64,000 bases of DNA. Origin: Caldilineaceae bacterium. GTDB taxonomy: Bacteria > Chloroflexota > Anaerolineae > Caldilineales > Caldilineaceae. Both the position numbers and the translations under genes were made by a program. Below, piece after piece: positions 44,489 through 53,115 of the stretch; positions within the stretch are counted from its first letter, which is position 1; each line of letters begins with the position of its first letter. Below the pieces are notes generated by a model. The model did not search any database. It was not told where the DNA came from and saw nothing but the letters and a program-made list of their open reading frames with translations. The DNA is taken from assembly GCA_019637685.1 (NCBI GenBank), contig JAHBVF010000007.1, positions 151,401-215,400 of the forward strand, written 5' to 3'.

Positions 44489-44517
44489 ACTATATCACAC
44501 GTTGGATTGGTAGTCAA
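44489..44517 (-). promoter_or_regulatory. Promoter of the ABC exporter operon
   Basis: On the minus strand TTGACT (44517-44512) and TATAGT (44494-44489) have a 17-bp spacer. The predicted leader is about 315 nt. Confidence 0.8.
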
Positions 44518-44650
44518 CTTACAAAACTGGAAAAAATCGCCGAGGATTTTGCGCGGTTCGACAACTCCGCGGGTGGATGCGCAAGATTTGCCTACCGCTG
44601 CCAATTTCTGATGCCCTTTGCCGAACTCAGCCCGCAGGAGAATCCCCTGT

Positions 44651-44770
44651 GGGTGCGTCCCCGATTGGGGGTGCGGTGGCTGATTCCGGGAATCGACCAA
44701 ACCAATTATCAATACCAAAGATCGCCTGGCCGATTCCCGGAATCGGTATCCCCATTTCTGAGATGCACCC
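44651..44770. repeat. 120-bp dyad repeat, copy B (REPIN-like)
   Basis: Ends GGGTGCGT and ATGCACCC; cores GATTCCGGGAATC (44682-44694) and GATTCCCGGAATC (44732-44744). It is inverted relative to copy A (30532-30651) and has the same length, with the two end sequences having changed together. Confidence 0.8.
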
Positions 44771-44922
44771 ATCCCCTGCCTGCCTCTTGCGCGTGCCATC
44801 CTCATACGCTACACTGACTCAGCCCGATTGATTTTTGTGAACCCCTCGGGTCTCTTTGCGTTGTGGAGAGAGCATTTATATTGAATAAAAACCAGAAACC
44901 CGAACCCTTCAGGAGGATTGCA

Positions 44923-45705
44923 ATGGCAGATTTCACAGGCAAGGCAGTAATTGTGACTGGCGGAGGCAAGGGCATTGGCCGGGCCATCAGTCTGGCCTTT
45001 GCCAGTGCTGGTGCAAATGTGCTCTGCGCGGATGTGGACGACCCCGCCGGTCAGGAAGTGGTGGACGCGGCCAGCGGCGCGCCGGGCACAATCGTCTATC
45101 AACACGCGGATGTGGCAACCTCCGCCGCCTGTCAAGGACTGGTAGAGAAGGCTGTCGGGTTGTGGGGCGGGGTGGATATACTGATCAACAATGTAGGCAT
45201 CCAGCCCCTGGACAGCTATCTGCCCGCCCACGAGCTGCCCGAAGAGATGTGGGACCGCATTATTAACGTCAATCTCAAAAGCGGCTTTCTGATGACGAAA
45301 TATGCCGCGCCCGTGATGAAAAAACGGGACGGCGGTGTGATTATCAACACCGCCAGCGTCCAAGGGCTGCAATCGGCCCAGAACATCCCGGCCTACGCGG
45401 CCAGCAAGGGCGGAATGCTCTCCCTCACCCGTCAACTGGCCCTGGACTATGCACAGGACAATATCCGGGTGCTGGCCGTCAATCCCGGCACAATCGAAAC
45501 GCCCCTGGCCGCGGCAGGCACAGGCAACGACTACGCAAAGCTGCGCCAGGAAGGCGCCAAAGCCCATCCCCTGGGACGCATCGGTAAGCCGGAAGAGGTC
45601 GCATCGGTTGTCCTCTTCCTGGCCAGCGACGGCGCTTCGTTTATGACCGGCGAATACGTCAATGTGGATGGCGGCCTGATGGCAAAAGGCGCGTGGGCGG
45701 AGTAG
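44923..45705 (+). CDS. SDR-family NAD(P)-dependent dehydrogenase
   Basis: A 260-aa classical short-chain dehydrogenase. The cofactor motif is VTGGGKGIGRA (about 10-20), with NNVGIQ in place of NNAG, catalytic Ser in TASVQG and Tyr-x3-Lys in YAASKGG. An acidic residue after strand 2 (CADVDD) suggests NAD. The substrate is unknown, probably an alcohol or sugar. AGGAGG lies upstream of ATG 44923. It is followed by RidA and monooxygenase genes. Confidence 0.93.
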   Translation: MADFTGKAVIVTGGGKGIGRAISLAFASAGANVLCADVDDPAGQEVVDAASGAPGTIVYQHADVATSAACQGLVEKAVGLWGGVDILINNVGIQPLDSYLPAHELPEEMWDRIINVNLKSGFLMTKYAAPVMKKRDGGVIINTASVQGLQSAQNIPAYAASKGGMLSLTRQLALDYAQDNIRVLAVNPGTIETPLAAAGTGNDYAKLRQEGAKAHPLGRIGKPEEVASVVLFLASDGASFMTGEYVNVDGGLMAKGAWAE

Positions 45706-45809
45706 AAGAGGGATTGGAGATTGGGTAGCGATGACGCGGTCCGTCACCACGAAATAACTGACACCCAATACCTGCTATCAAATCAACGAGCATCAGAGGA
45801 GTGAAGGCC

Positions 45810-46202
45810 GTGAACCGACAAAACTACAGCAGCGGGACCGCCTGGGAAGAGATGGCGGGCTACAGCCGGGCCGTGCGCGTGGGCGATCGGATTCTCGTCT
45901 CCGGCACAACCGCCACGGACGAAAACGGGCAATTGGTGGGCGGCGACGACCCCGCGGCCCAGACCCGCTACGCCATCCAGAAAATCGAGCGGGCCATCCG
46001 CGCCCTGGGCGGCGAACTGAGCGATGTGGTGCGCACCCGGGTCTTCGTCAGCAACATTGACAATTGGGAGCCAGTGGCCCGCACCCACGGCGAACTCTTT
46101 GGCGCTATCCGACCGGTCAACTCACTGGTGGAGGCCCGACTGGTGGGTCCCCAATATCTGGTGGAAGTGGAAGCAGAAGCCGTAGTCACAAAATCGGCGT
46201 AA
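45810..46202 (+). CDS. RidA-family (YjgF/YER057c) protein
   Basis: A 130-aa protein of the RidA superfamily; RidA deaminates reactive enamines and imines, other branches differ. Family stretches are GTAWEEMAGYSRAVRVGDRILVSGTT and DVVRTRVFVSNIDNWEPVARTHGELFG, with the conserved Arg in TRVFV. The GTG at 45810 is best because AGAGGA (45795-45800) is 9 nt upstream; the GTG at 45801 abuts it. The C-terminus VEVEAEAVV is typical. Confidence 0.9.
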   Translation: MNRQNYSSGTAWEEMAGYSRAVRVGDRILVSGTTATDENGQLVGGDDPAAQTRYAIQKIERAIRALGGELSDVVRTRVFVSNIDNWEPVARTHGELFGAIRPVNSLVEARLVGPQYLVEVEAEAVVTKSA

Positions 46203-46226
46203 GTCACCCTTTCCCCTATGCCAGTT

Positions 46227-46274
46227 GAAACGTGAAGCGTGAGAGCAGACGTTCTCTCTCACGCTTCACGTTTC
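46227..46274. repeat. 19-bp perfect inverted repeat with GCGTGA words
   Basis: GAAACGTGAAGCGTGAGAG (46227-46245) pairs with its exact complement (46256-46274). It shares words with 42061-42097 and overlaps the leader of the next gene; it could terminate the RidA transcript. Confidence 0.65.
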
Positions 46275-46294
46275 CTTTTTCACGGAGCAACTCG

Positions 46295-47290
46295 ATGAAA
46301 TTCAGCCTTCGCCTCAACAACGACCTCCCGGCCGCGGCGTATATCCCCCTGGCCCAGGCCGCGGAAGCCGCGGGGTTCGACCAGTTCTGGGTGAGCAACG
46401 ATCTCTTTCTGCGCAGCGACATCCCGATTCTGACGGCCGTAGCCCTGGCGACCCAACGCATCCACGTGGGCACGGGCATCCTCAATCCCTACACCATCCA
46501 CCCGGCAGAGATGGCCATGCTGGCCGCCACAATGGACGAAATCAGCGGCAACCGCTTTCTGCTGGGAATCGCCGCGGGCGCGGGGGATTTTCTGGAATGG
46601 GTCGGGCTGGAACAGACGCGTCCCCTGGCCGCCATGCGCGAGACAATCCAGGCTGTGCGGGCGCTGCTGGCCGGAGAGCGGGTGGCGTTGGCCGGCCGCT
46701 ATCTGCGCTGGAACGAAGAAGCCTATCTGCGCTTTCCCGCGCCGAGAATCACGCCCATCTATCTGGGCGCAATGGGACCAAAGATGCTGGCCCTGGCCGG
46801 GGAACAGGCCGACGGCGTGCTGCCCCTGCTCTTTCCGCCCGAACACTACTTCAACGTTCAGCCCCTTCTGGACGCGGGGATCGCAATTCGCAACTCGCAA
46901 CTCGCCCCTCTCGACTTCGCCGCCTGCATTTGGGTATCCCTGGCCGAAGATCGAGCCGCGGCCCGGCGGGTGCTGGCCCAGAAGATCGCCTATTACGGCC
47001 AGTCGCTGGGGCCGCTGATTCTGTCACAGTTGGGATTGGCGCGGGAAGATTTTGCGGAAATTGAGCAAGCCATGCACGTGGGGAAAAATGAGGAGAAGGC
47101 CATCGGGCTGGTGGATGAACGGATGCTGCGTATCGGCATTGTGGGCGGGCCGGGGGATGTCATCGAACGGCTGGAGCCGCTGGTGGCCGCGGGAGCAACC
47201 CATCTCAGCTTTGGCCCGCCCCTGGGGCCAGACCCACTGGTGGCCGTAGGACTGCTGGGGCAAGTCATCCGGCACTTTCAAAACGGGTGA
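46295..47290 (+). CDS. LLM-class (F420/FMN-dependent) oxidoreductase
   Basis: A 331-aa TIM-barrel of the bacterial luciferase-like superfamily. It starts KFSLRLNNDLPAAAYIPLAQAAEAAGFDQFWV, then HVGTGILNPYTIHPAEMAMLAATMDEISGNRFLLGIAAG, both typical. The F420-type group (methylene-H4MPT reductase-like) fits best, but FMN use is possible. GGAG lies 7 nt before ATG 46295. The substrate is unknown; its neighbours suggest a catabolic path. Confidence 0.88.
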   Translation: MKFSLRLNNDLPAAAYIPLAQAAEAAGFDQFWVSNDLFLRSDIPILTAVALATQRIHVGTGILNPYTIHPAEMAMLAATMDEISGNRFLLGIAAGAGDFLEWVGLEQTRPLAAMRETIQAVRALLAGERVALAGRYLRWNEEAYLRFPAPRITPIYLGAMGPKMLALAGEQADGVLPLLFPPEHYFNVQPLLDAGIAIRNSQLAPLDFAACIWVSLAEDRAAARRVLAQKIAYYGQSLGPLILSQLGLAREDFAEIEQAMHVGKNEEKAIGLVDERMLRIGIVGGPGDVIERLEPLVAAGATHLSFGPPLGPDPLVAVGLLGQVIRHFQNG

Positions 47291-47332
47291 GGAAGCAAAG
47301 GCCCATTCATCACCTCCACTCCCTCACCCGTT
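47282..47332. terminator. Bidirectional terminator-like hairpin
   Basis: AACGGGTGAGG (47282-47292) and CCTCACCCGTT (47322-47332) flank 29 nt; it ends both the monooxygenase gene and the convergent binding-protein gene. Confidence 0.55.
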
Positions 47333-47345
47333 CCGACTGCAAATC

Positions 47346-48566
47346 CTACTCGAAGGTCACCTGACCAGTCGCACCGTCATAGCTCCCCACCTGCTCAAAG
47401 CCACTCTTGTCCGCATTCACAGTATAGACGCCGTAGTTCACCACCGCCTGATCGCCGTTTTCGTCCAGATAGGTCTGGACTGCGGTGCCGATGTAGTGGT
47501 TGGCAATGAAGGGCAGCATCGATTTCACTGCTTTCCCATTGTTGCCTGCGGCCAGCATCGAGAGCATAGCCACATTGGCCGCGTCGTAGGCGTAGTTGGT
47601 GAAGGGGCCAGGGGCCTGGCCGTACTTGGCCGTGAAATCGTCGACGAAAGGCTGGGTGTTGGGAGTGCTGCTCTCGGCAAAGGAGACCGACACAAAATTG
47701 GCCGCGGCCAGCAGGTCGGCGTGGGCCGGGTCGGCCAGAATATCCGGCGTCGCCAGATTTTCCACCCCCATCCAATCCACGGCTTTCAGATTGGCATCGG
47801 TCAAGGCCAGTTGCAACACCTTTTGGCCGTCGCCCAGAAAGCAGATGCAAAAGAAGGCGGTGCTGTCATCTGCGCCCATAGCCGCGATTTCGCTGCTGAC
47901 CTTGGAAACCTCACTGGAGAGATCCGTTGGTTCGGGTGCATAGCCCACCGAAACCACATTGCCGCCGAAATTGGATTCAAAAACCGAGGCCATTCCATTG
48001 CCAAAGGGATCGTCCACGTGGAGAACCACCACATTTTCATAGCCTCGGGCCTTGGCGATCTGGCTGAATGCCTGACCCGCGAAGGTATCCGGCGGATACA
48101 TCACCCGAAAGATATAATCGCCGGGAATGCCGCCAGCAGGCCCGCTGGATGCCGGCGCGACGAGGACAATATTGTTGTCATCGGCGAATTGCTTGGCGCC
48201 CAGCACTTCCCCAGTGGTGAGGGGGCCGACGATCACCTGTGCGCCGCTGGTCTGCACAACCGTCTGCACAGCTTTGGCCGCGCCGTCCGGTGTGTTTTCC
48301 GAGTCTGCGCTGGCAGTGGTAAAGTGGATGGGTGAACCGGCCGCGGCCAGTTCCGCGTTCATCTGCTCGACGGCCAGCTCAATGCCCCGCTGGAAGTCTG
48401 TGCCAAACGCGCCCAGCGAGCCGGTGAAGGGCTGGACAACGCCCAGAACGTAATTGGTATTCGTCGAAACAGACGCGTCCGATGTCTGGGGCGGCGGGGG
48501 CTGCACCTGGCAGGCAGCCAGGGCAAAGAGGAGCACAAAAGAGAGCGATAATACTTTCTGCATCAT
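47346..48566 (-). CDS. ABC transporter substrate-binding lipoprotein (branched-chain amino acid type)
   Basis: A 406-aa lipoprotein: signal peptide with lipobox LFALAACQ, then VLGVVQPFTGSLGAFGTDFQRGIELAVEQ, the usual opening of LivK/Peripla_BP_6 proteins, and VIVGPLTTGEVLG. No permease or ATPase genes for it are adjacent, so it is an orphan or works with remote ones. GGAGG lies 7 nt before ATG 48566. Likely ligands are amino acids, amides or aromatic acids. Confidence 0.88.
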   Translation of the reverse strand: MMQKVLSLSFVLLFALAACQVQPPPPQTSDASVSTNTNYVLGVVQPFTGSLGAFGTDFQRGIELAVEQMNAELAAAGSPIHFTTASADSENTPDGAAKAVQTVVQTSGAQVIVGPLTTGEVLGAKQFADDNNIVLVAPASSGPAGGIPGDYIFRVMYPPDTFAGQAFSQIAKARGYENVVVLHVDDPFGNGMASVFESNFGGNVVSVGYAPEPTDLSSEVSKVSSEIAAMGADDSTAFFCICFLGDGQKVLQLALTDANLKAVDWMGVENLATPDILADPAHADLLAAANFVSVSFAESSTPNTQPFVDDFTAKYGQAPGPFTNYAYDAANVAMLSMLAAGNNGKAVKSMLPFIANHYIGTAVQTYLDENGDQAVVNYGVYTVNADKSGFEQVGSYDGATGQVTFE

Positions 48567-48693
48567 ACAATTTCCTCCGGGAATAGGTGGGAGACAAAAT
48601 ACATTTCTTGCGCGGGGAAGTGGCTCAACTATACACCAGCCAACCGGACCGCGCAACAAATTCAAAAGCCACACAAGCAAAGGCAAATATCCA

Positions 48694-49539
48694 ATGATCA
48701 TCGACACACATACCCATTTCTACGATCCCTATCGCCCGGAAGGGGTGCCCTGGCCGTCCCCCAGCAACAAACTGCTCTATCGCACGGTTCTGCCCGAACA
48801 TCTGAAACCCCTGGCTGTGGCCGAAGGGGTGACAGGCACGGTTGTGGTGGAGGCCAGCCGCTGGCTGGAGGACAACCAATGGATTTTGGACCTGGCGCAG
48901 AACGATCCCTTTATTGTGGGTTTTGTCAGTGGGGTTGTGCCCAACCAGCCCAGCTTTCCCACAGAACTGGCCCGATTCGCGGCCAGCCCTCTTTTTCGGG
49001 GCATCCGCGTGGGTGGCAACGCTCTGGTCGATGGGGAGCAGGGCACTTTCCTGGACGATATGGCGCTGCTGGCGGCGCGGGACCTTTCGCTGGATGTGCT
49101 GGTGGGTGATCCCAGCCATTTCGCAGGGCTATTCGCCCTGGCCGAGCGCGTCCCCGATCTGCGCATTGTCATCAATCACGTGGGCAATATGAAAATTGAT
49201 GGCACGGCTCTCACGCCCGATTGGTCAGAACGCTTTCGGAAAGCCGCCACCCATCCGAATGTGTACATGAAAGTCTCTGGCCTGCTGGAAAACAGCACAG
49301 TGCAGCCCGCGCCGACGGATGTTGACTTCTATCGCCCGCTGCTGGATTGCCTGTGGGATGCGTTCGGCGAGGAGCGGCTGATCTTCGGCAGCAATTGGCC
49401 GGTCTGCGAGCAGGCGGGAACCTATGCCGGGTGCGTCTCGATTGTGCGCAGCTATTTTGGGGAAAAAGGCGAGGAAGCGTCGGCCAACTATTTCTGGCGT
49501 AACGCCAAACGGGTGTACAAGTGGATTGAGCGGATGTAA
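48694..49539 (+). CDS. Amidohydrolase-family (amidohydro_2) metal hydrolase
   Basis: A 281-aa TIM-barrel hydrolase. It begins IIDTHTHFYDPYRPEGVPWP, with the HxH metal motif, then VVEASRWLEDNQWILDLA, IVINHVGNMK and GSNWPVCEQAGTY near the end with the metal-binding Asp replaced by Asn-Trp, as in the L-rhamnono/fuconolactonase-like group. It may hydrolyse a sugar lactone. ATG 48694 follows AAGG at 10 nt. It is divergent from the binding-lipoprotein gene, perhaps in one pathway. Confidence 0.88.
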   Translation: MIIDTHTHFYDPYRPEGVPWPSPSNKLLYRTVLPEHLKPLAVAEGVTGTVVVEASRWLEDNQWILDLAQNDPFIVGFVSGVVPNQPSFPTELARFAASPLFRGIRVGGNALVDGEQGTFLDDMALLAARDLSLDVLVGDPSHFAGLFALAERVPDLRIVINHVGNMKIDGTALTPDWSERFRKAATHPNVYMKVSGLLENSTVQPAPTDVDFYRPLLDCLWDAFGEERLIFGSNWPVCEQAGTYAGCVSIVRSYFGEKGEEASANYFWRNAKRVYKWIERM

Positions 49540-49555
49540 ACCGGAAGGTTTTGGA

Positions 49556-49632
49556 ACGCAGATTTACGCGGATACACACGGGTTTTATCCGTGTGCATCC
49601 GTCCCATCCGTGTACACCCGCGTCCGTTTTTG
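49556..49632. repeat. Dispersed palindromic repeat with CGCAGATTTACGCGGAT words
   Basis: Words CGCAGATTTACGCGGAT, ATCCGTGTGCATCC and CCCATCCGTGTACACC form overlapping dyads. It is related in wording to 13896-13946 and 36486-36545, and fills the gap between the amidohydrolase and ArsA-like genes. Confidence 0.6.
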
Positions 49633-49637
49633 CGCCA

Positions 49638-50903
49638 TCACGCCCCCCGCAGCCGGGCTTTGAGCGTATCCCAGCGGGTCGTCTGCAATTCCTGAGGAGT
49701 GGGCGCGGTTTCTTCGTCCAGTGCAAAGAGAATATTCAACCGGTCGCCTTCGTATTTGGCGCCGGCGATCTCCAGACGGGCCAGGCCGATGGGCAGACTG
49801 ATATTGCGCTTCCAATTGCCAATGTGGACAATCAGTTCGTCCACGACACTGCGGTGTAGTTTTACCTCTTCCTTCTCCACCATCGGCAGAGCCAGACTCA
49901 GCACGTAGTGTCCGTCCTGCTGGAACACCTGCTGGGGACGTCCACTATAAAATGTCTGGGTGGGATCGCCCGCTCCACCCCTCTCCAACACATCCCCAAA
50001 AACAGTGGACGCGGTCAGACGCAGCATCTCCACGCCCATTACCTCTTGGCCAAACATGGGCACGCGGAAGATGGGCAGGGGCTGGAAGGCTTCTTCAACA
50101 AAGCGCAAATTTTCCTGTTGGGCCGCGGTCCACTGGTCGAAATACCCGCCGGTTAGCTCTGTGGGAAAGATACGGTTGCAGATGACCGCGTCCACCGCAT
50201 ATCCGTACAGATTGAGATAGGTGTAGGCGCGTTGGGCCTCTTTGATGACCATTTTTTCCGGATTGAGGACGAGGCGCATACTGCTCACCGCGCTATCACC
50301 CAGCAGTTTGCTGGTGCGCTCCAGCACTACCACCAAATCCTCAATGCTCTCAAAAACGTCGTCCCCCGGCAGAGGCATATCGCTGAAGGCTTTCATCACC
50401 GGTCGAGCAATCTGAATTGTTTTGCGCTGAAAAGGAAAGATTTTTTCGATGTACCAGCGGGCCATCTCCGGGAAGCTGAGCAGTTGCAGGGTAGAGCCAG
50501 TGGGCGCGGCATCGATGACAATTACGTCATACTCTCCACACTCGGCCAGATGGGTGATCTGCATCAAACTTGCCAGCTCTTCCATCCCCGGCAGGACGGA
50601 TGTCTCTTCAGCCACCAACGCGTCCATACCCCGCCAGGCAAAAATCACGTTCAGATAGCTCTGCACCCGTCCCCAATATTTGTCCATTTGATGGAGCAGA
50701 TCGATCTCTTGCCCCCACAGGTTTGGGGCCAGAAGTTTCAGTTCGCTGCCGATACGGGTGTCGAAGCTGTCGCCCAGACTGTGGGCCGGGTCGGTGCTGA
50801 CAACAATCGTCCGGTAGCCTAATTCTGCACAGCGCAGGGCAGTAGCAGCGCTCAAGCTGGTCTTGCCCACGCCCCCTTTGCCGGTGTATAAAATAATTCG
50901 CAT
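49638..50903 (-). CDS. ArsA/Get3-family ATPase with C-terminal Hsp20-like domain
   Basis: A 421-aa deviant Walker A ATPase. The P-loop is YTGKGGVGKTSLSAAT at the N-terminus, switch I is STDPAHSLGDSF, and switch II VIVIDAAPTGSTLQLL is typical of ArsA/Get3. The last 100 residues (YVLSLALPMVEKEEVKL and so on) look like the alpha-crystallin-type ArsA_HSP20 domain seen in cyanobacterial and Chloroflexi homologues. No arsenic genes are near, so tail-anchored protein targeting or another role is more likely than arsenite export. Confidence 0.9.
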   Translation of the reverse strand: MRIILYTGKGGVGKTSLSAATALRCAELGYRTIVVSTDPAHSLGDSFDTRIGSELKLLAPNLWGQEIDLLHQMDKYWGRVQSYLNVIFAWRGMDALVAEETSVLPGMEELASLMQITHLAECGEYDVIVIDAAPTGSTLQLLSFPEMARWYIEKIFPFQRKTIQIARPVMKAFSDMPLPGDDVFESIEDLVVVLERTSKLLGDSAVSSMRLVLNPEKMVIKEAQRAYTYLNLYGYAVDAVICNRIFPTELTGGYFDQWTAAQQENLRFVEEAFQPLPIFRVPMFGQEVMGVEMLRLTASTVFGDVLERGGAGDPTQTFYSGRPQQVFQQDGHYVLSLALPMVEKEEVKLHRSVVDELIVHIGNWKRNISLPIGLARLEIAGAKYEGDRLNILFALDEETAPTPQELQTTRWDTLKARLRGA

Positions 50904-51036
50904 AAAAAGTTACTCTGCCTTCCAATGCCTATAAGGAAATTCTGAGATGCGGGCAGACAAATCCGCCCCGCGCCGGTGTTGGAAATCTGTGCTTCCCGCT
51001 TCCTTTGCCCTATGCTTCAGGAATGGCTGCAAAGAA

Positions 51037-51080
51037 GACCGGGCGCACTCTCTGGCAGGACAAGAGAAGTGCGCCCGGTC
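51037..51080 (-). terminator. Terminator of the SH3-domain gene
   Basis: GACCGGGCGCACT (51037-51049) and AGTGCGCCCGGTC (51068-51080) form a 13-bp stem; on the minus strand TTCTTT follows. Confidence 0.7.
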
Positions 51081-51115
51081 TGTGTTTTATAACGGGCTTC
51101 CAGATCAAAATCGTA

Positions 51116-52522
51116 CTACGACGCTGTGACCGGCAGATCTGTCGGTGCGCCGGTCACCAATTCGCCAAAAATCCACGAGCCGCTGTCCAACTTCAGCCAG
51201 TCGCCTGCCTCGTTGCGGCCCACAATTGTCAGGGCAGTTCCGGCAGTAATCGACCCAACCAGATCAAAGGTTGTGCCAGGGCCGCTGCGCAAATTGGCGT
51301 CTACGCTTGTGGTCGCTGTGCCTGTGGCTGGGCTGGCTGTTGCCGGTGTTGTGCCATCAGTGCTGGCGGGTTCACCCGCCGCAGGTGTGGTCGGGCTGGT
51401 GTCTCCGGTTGTATCGGTTGTTGTTTCGGGTACAACAGGCAGATCCGTTGGCGCATTGTCTACCAGTTCGGCGAATATCCACGAACCACTTGCCAGTTTG
51501 AACCAATCGCCGGCTGCGTTCTTGCCGACCAGAGAGAGTGCGTCGCCCGGCTGGGCAGTGCCGGTGATGGCGGCAGTGGTGTTGGGAGCCGCCCGCAGAT
51601 TGGCCAGAATGTTGGCTGTGGGCGTGCCAGAACTCGCCGAAGGCGTCGCCGGCGCGCTGACAGCAGGTGTGCTGCCCACACGCGTTCCATCCGCGTTGAC
51701 CTCAGGAACATCGGGGACACTGACTAATAATTCGCCAAAAATCCACGAGCCACTGTCCAACAGATACCAATTGTCTGTGGCAAATTTGCCAACCACCAGC
51801 ACTTCGCTGCCAAAATTGGCACCGTCCACGCGATCAAAGGTCCCACCCGGGCCAGAGCGCAGATTGGCGTCGGCATTCACCTGGACGGCAACCGGCGTAA
51901 CGGGTGTGGCCACCTCCGCGGGATCGGATGTGGCCGGCGTCGCTTCGGGTGTTACATCGGGTGTGGGCAACAAAACAGGGACCGGCGGCTTGCTCGCCAA
52001 TGACTCGCCCGGTATCCAATTCCCATTCTCCAGTTGGAACCACTCACCGCTTTCGTCCTGGCCGGATATGAGAATCGTAGCGCCCGCGTCTACCAGACCG
52101 ACCGCGTCAAATTCTGCGCCAGGTCCTGTGCGCAGTTCGGCCTGGCCGCGGACAGCCACAGGAATAGAGACTGTCGGAAGCTGAGTCACACTGTCAGCGG
52201 TAGGTGTGGGTTCGGGCAGAGGGGTCTCAGTTGGCAAGGGCAAGGGCGTCGGTGTAGGCGGAACCGCTGTCGCAGTGGGTTCTATCACCGGCACAGGGGT
52301 GGCTGTCTCCATCGTCACAAGAGGTTCATTCCCTCCCGTGGCGGGCTGTGTGGCTCCCGGGTTCAACACAGTGATCAGGCTTCCCATACCCAATTGGTCG
52401 AGCCGCGCCTGGATGGACTCGGGAACAAATTGAGCCAGGCTCCCGGAGAGGGCCAAATAGGGGATGCCAATGATTAGGGAGAGCCAAAAGATGCTTACAA
52501 GCACCGCCAGAACCTTCTTCAT
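51116..52522 (-). CDS. Secreted/membrane-anchored protein with four SH3-like domains
   Basis: A 468-aa protein with an N-terminal membrane anchor (VLAVLVSIFWLSLIIGIPYLAL) and a Thr/Pro-rich linker. Four bacterial SH3 (SH3_3) repeats follow, each with a LRxGPG-type start and a GSWIFGEL-type end: about residues 125-180, 218-268, 303-352 and 410-460. Such repeats bind cell-wall peptides. There is no enzyme domain. ATG 52522 follows AAAGGTGG. A wall-associated structural or targeting role is inferred. Confidence 0.8.
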   Translation of the reverse strand: MKKVLAVLVSIFWLSLIIGIPYLALSGSLAQFVPESIQARLDQLGMGSLITVLNPGATQPATGGNEPLVTMETATPVPVIEPTATAVPPTPTPLPLPTETPLPEPTPTADSVTQLPTVSIPVAVRGQAELRTGPGAEFDAVGLVDAGATILISGQDESGEWFQLENGNWIPGESLASKPPVPVLLPTPDVTPEATPATSDPAEVATPVTPVAVQVNADANLRSGPGGTFDRVDGANFGSEVLVVGKFATDNWYLLDSGSWIFGELLVSVPDVPEVNADGTRVGSTPAVSAPATPSASSGTPTANILANLRAAPNTTAAITGTAQPGDALSLVGKNAAGDWFKLASGSWIFAELVDNAPTDLPVVPETTTDTTGDTSPTTPAAGEPASTDGTTPATASPATGTATTSVDANLRSGPGTTFDLVGSITAGTALTIVGRNEAGDWLKLDSGSWIFGELVTGAPTDLPVTAS

Positions 52523-52759
52523 TCGTCCCACCTTTCCCCGGAATATTTTAACGACCGTTAGCCAGCAGCAGAACCCTTCTCAAAAAAGCCCTACAGACTA
52601 CATTGATGAATGATAAAAGTGTAACACAGGATATTGCGGACTACAATTGACGATACACAGTAAGGAAAGAGAAAAAAAAAATGGGTTTCTACGCGAATAC
52701 AAACGATTTGATAATCCTACCTTAATCTTTTTCCAATAGTTTTCCGGTATACTGATCGT

Positions 52760-53095
52760 ATGCCAAAACTATTCTCCATAGCAAGAGGCCCTGCCGGGGA
52801 TGCGCTGTCCTCAGATATTGAAACTGAGGCATTCCTAAATGTGGTCAGCCAATGGGTAGAAACAGGGGCCTTGCTGTGGAAAGACATTTCTGAGAGTACA
52901 GAAAAAAGGTCGGGATGGCGGGTTTTGAATCTGGAAGGCAAGACTTGGACATCCGAAATCCAATTTGGTCATTCTTGTCAAACCATGTACACTTATTGCA
53001 ATGGTTTTGAACACAAATGCACAGGAAAACCAATCGAAATCTGTTTCGACATATTTGCACTGTACTATCCTGAGTGGTCACCATCCAGCCATTGA
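52760..53095 (+). CDS. Hypothetical protein, possibly leaderless
   Basis: A 111-aa ORF, not recognised. The composition is less GC-rich than its neighbours. It has four Cys/His-bearing stretches (HSCQTMYTYCNGF, HKCTGK) and no membrane segment. A TATACT (52748-52753) lies just upstream, putting the transcription start at the ATG, but no convincing -35 box is seen. It is 21 bp before the Crp-family gene. It might be an accessory or spurious gene. The 52523-52759 gap is AT-rich and otherwise empty. Confidence 0.45.
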   Translation: MPKLFSIARGPAGDALSSDIETEAFLNVVSQWVETGALLWKDISESTEKRSGWRVLNLEGKTWTSEIQFGHSCQTMYTYCNGFEHKCTGKPIEICFDIFALYYPEWSPSSH

Positions 53096-53115
53096 GCGGA
53101 AGGGAAGAGAGTATT

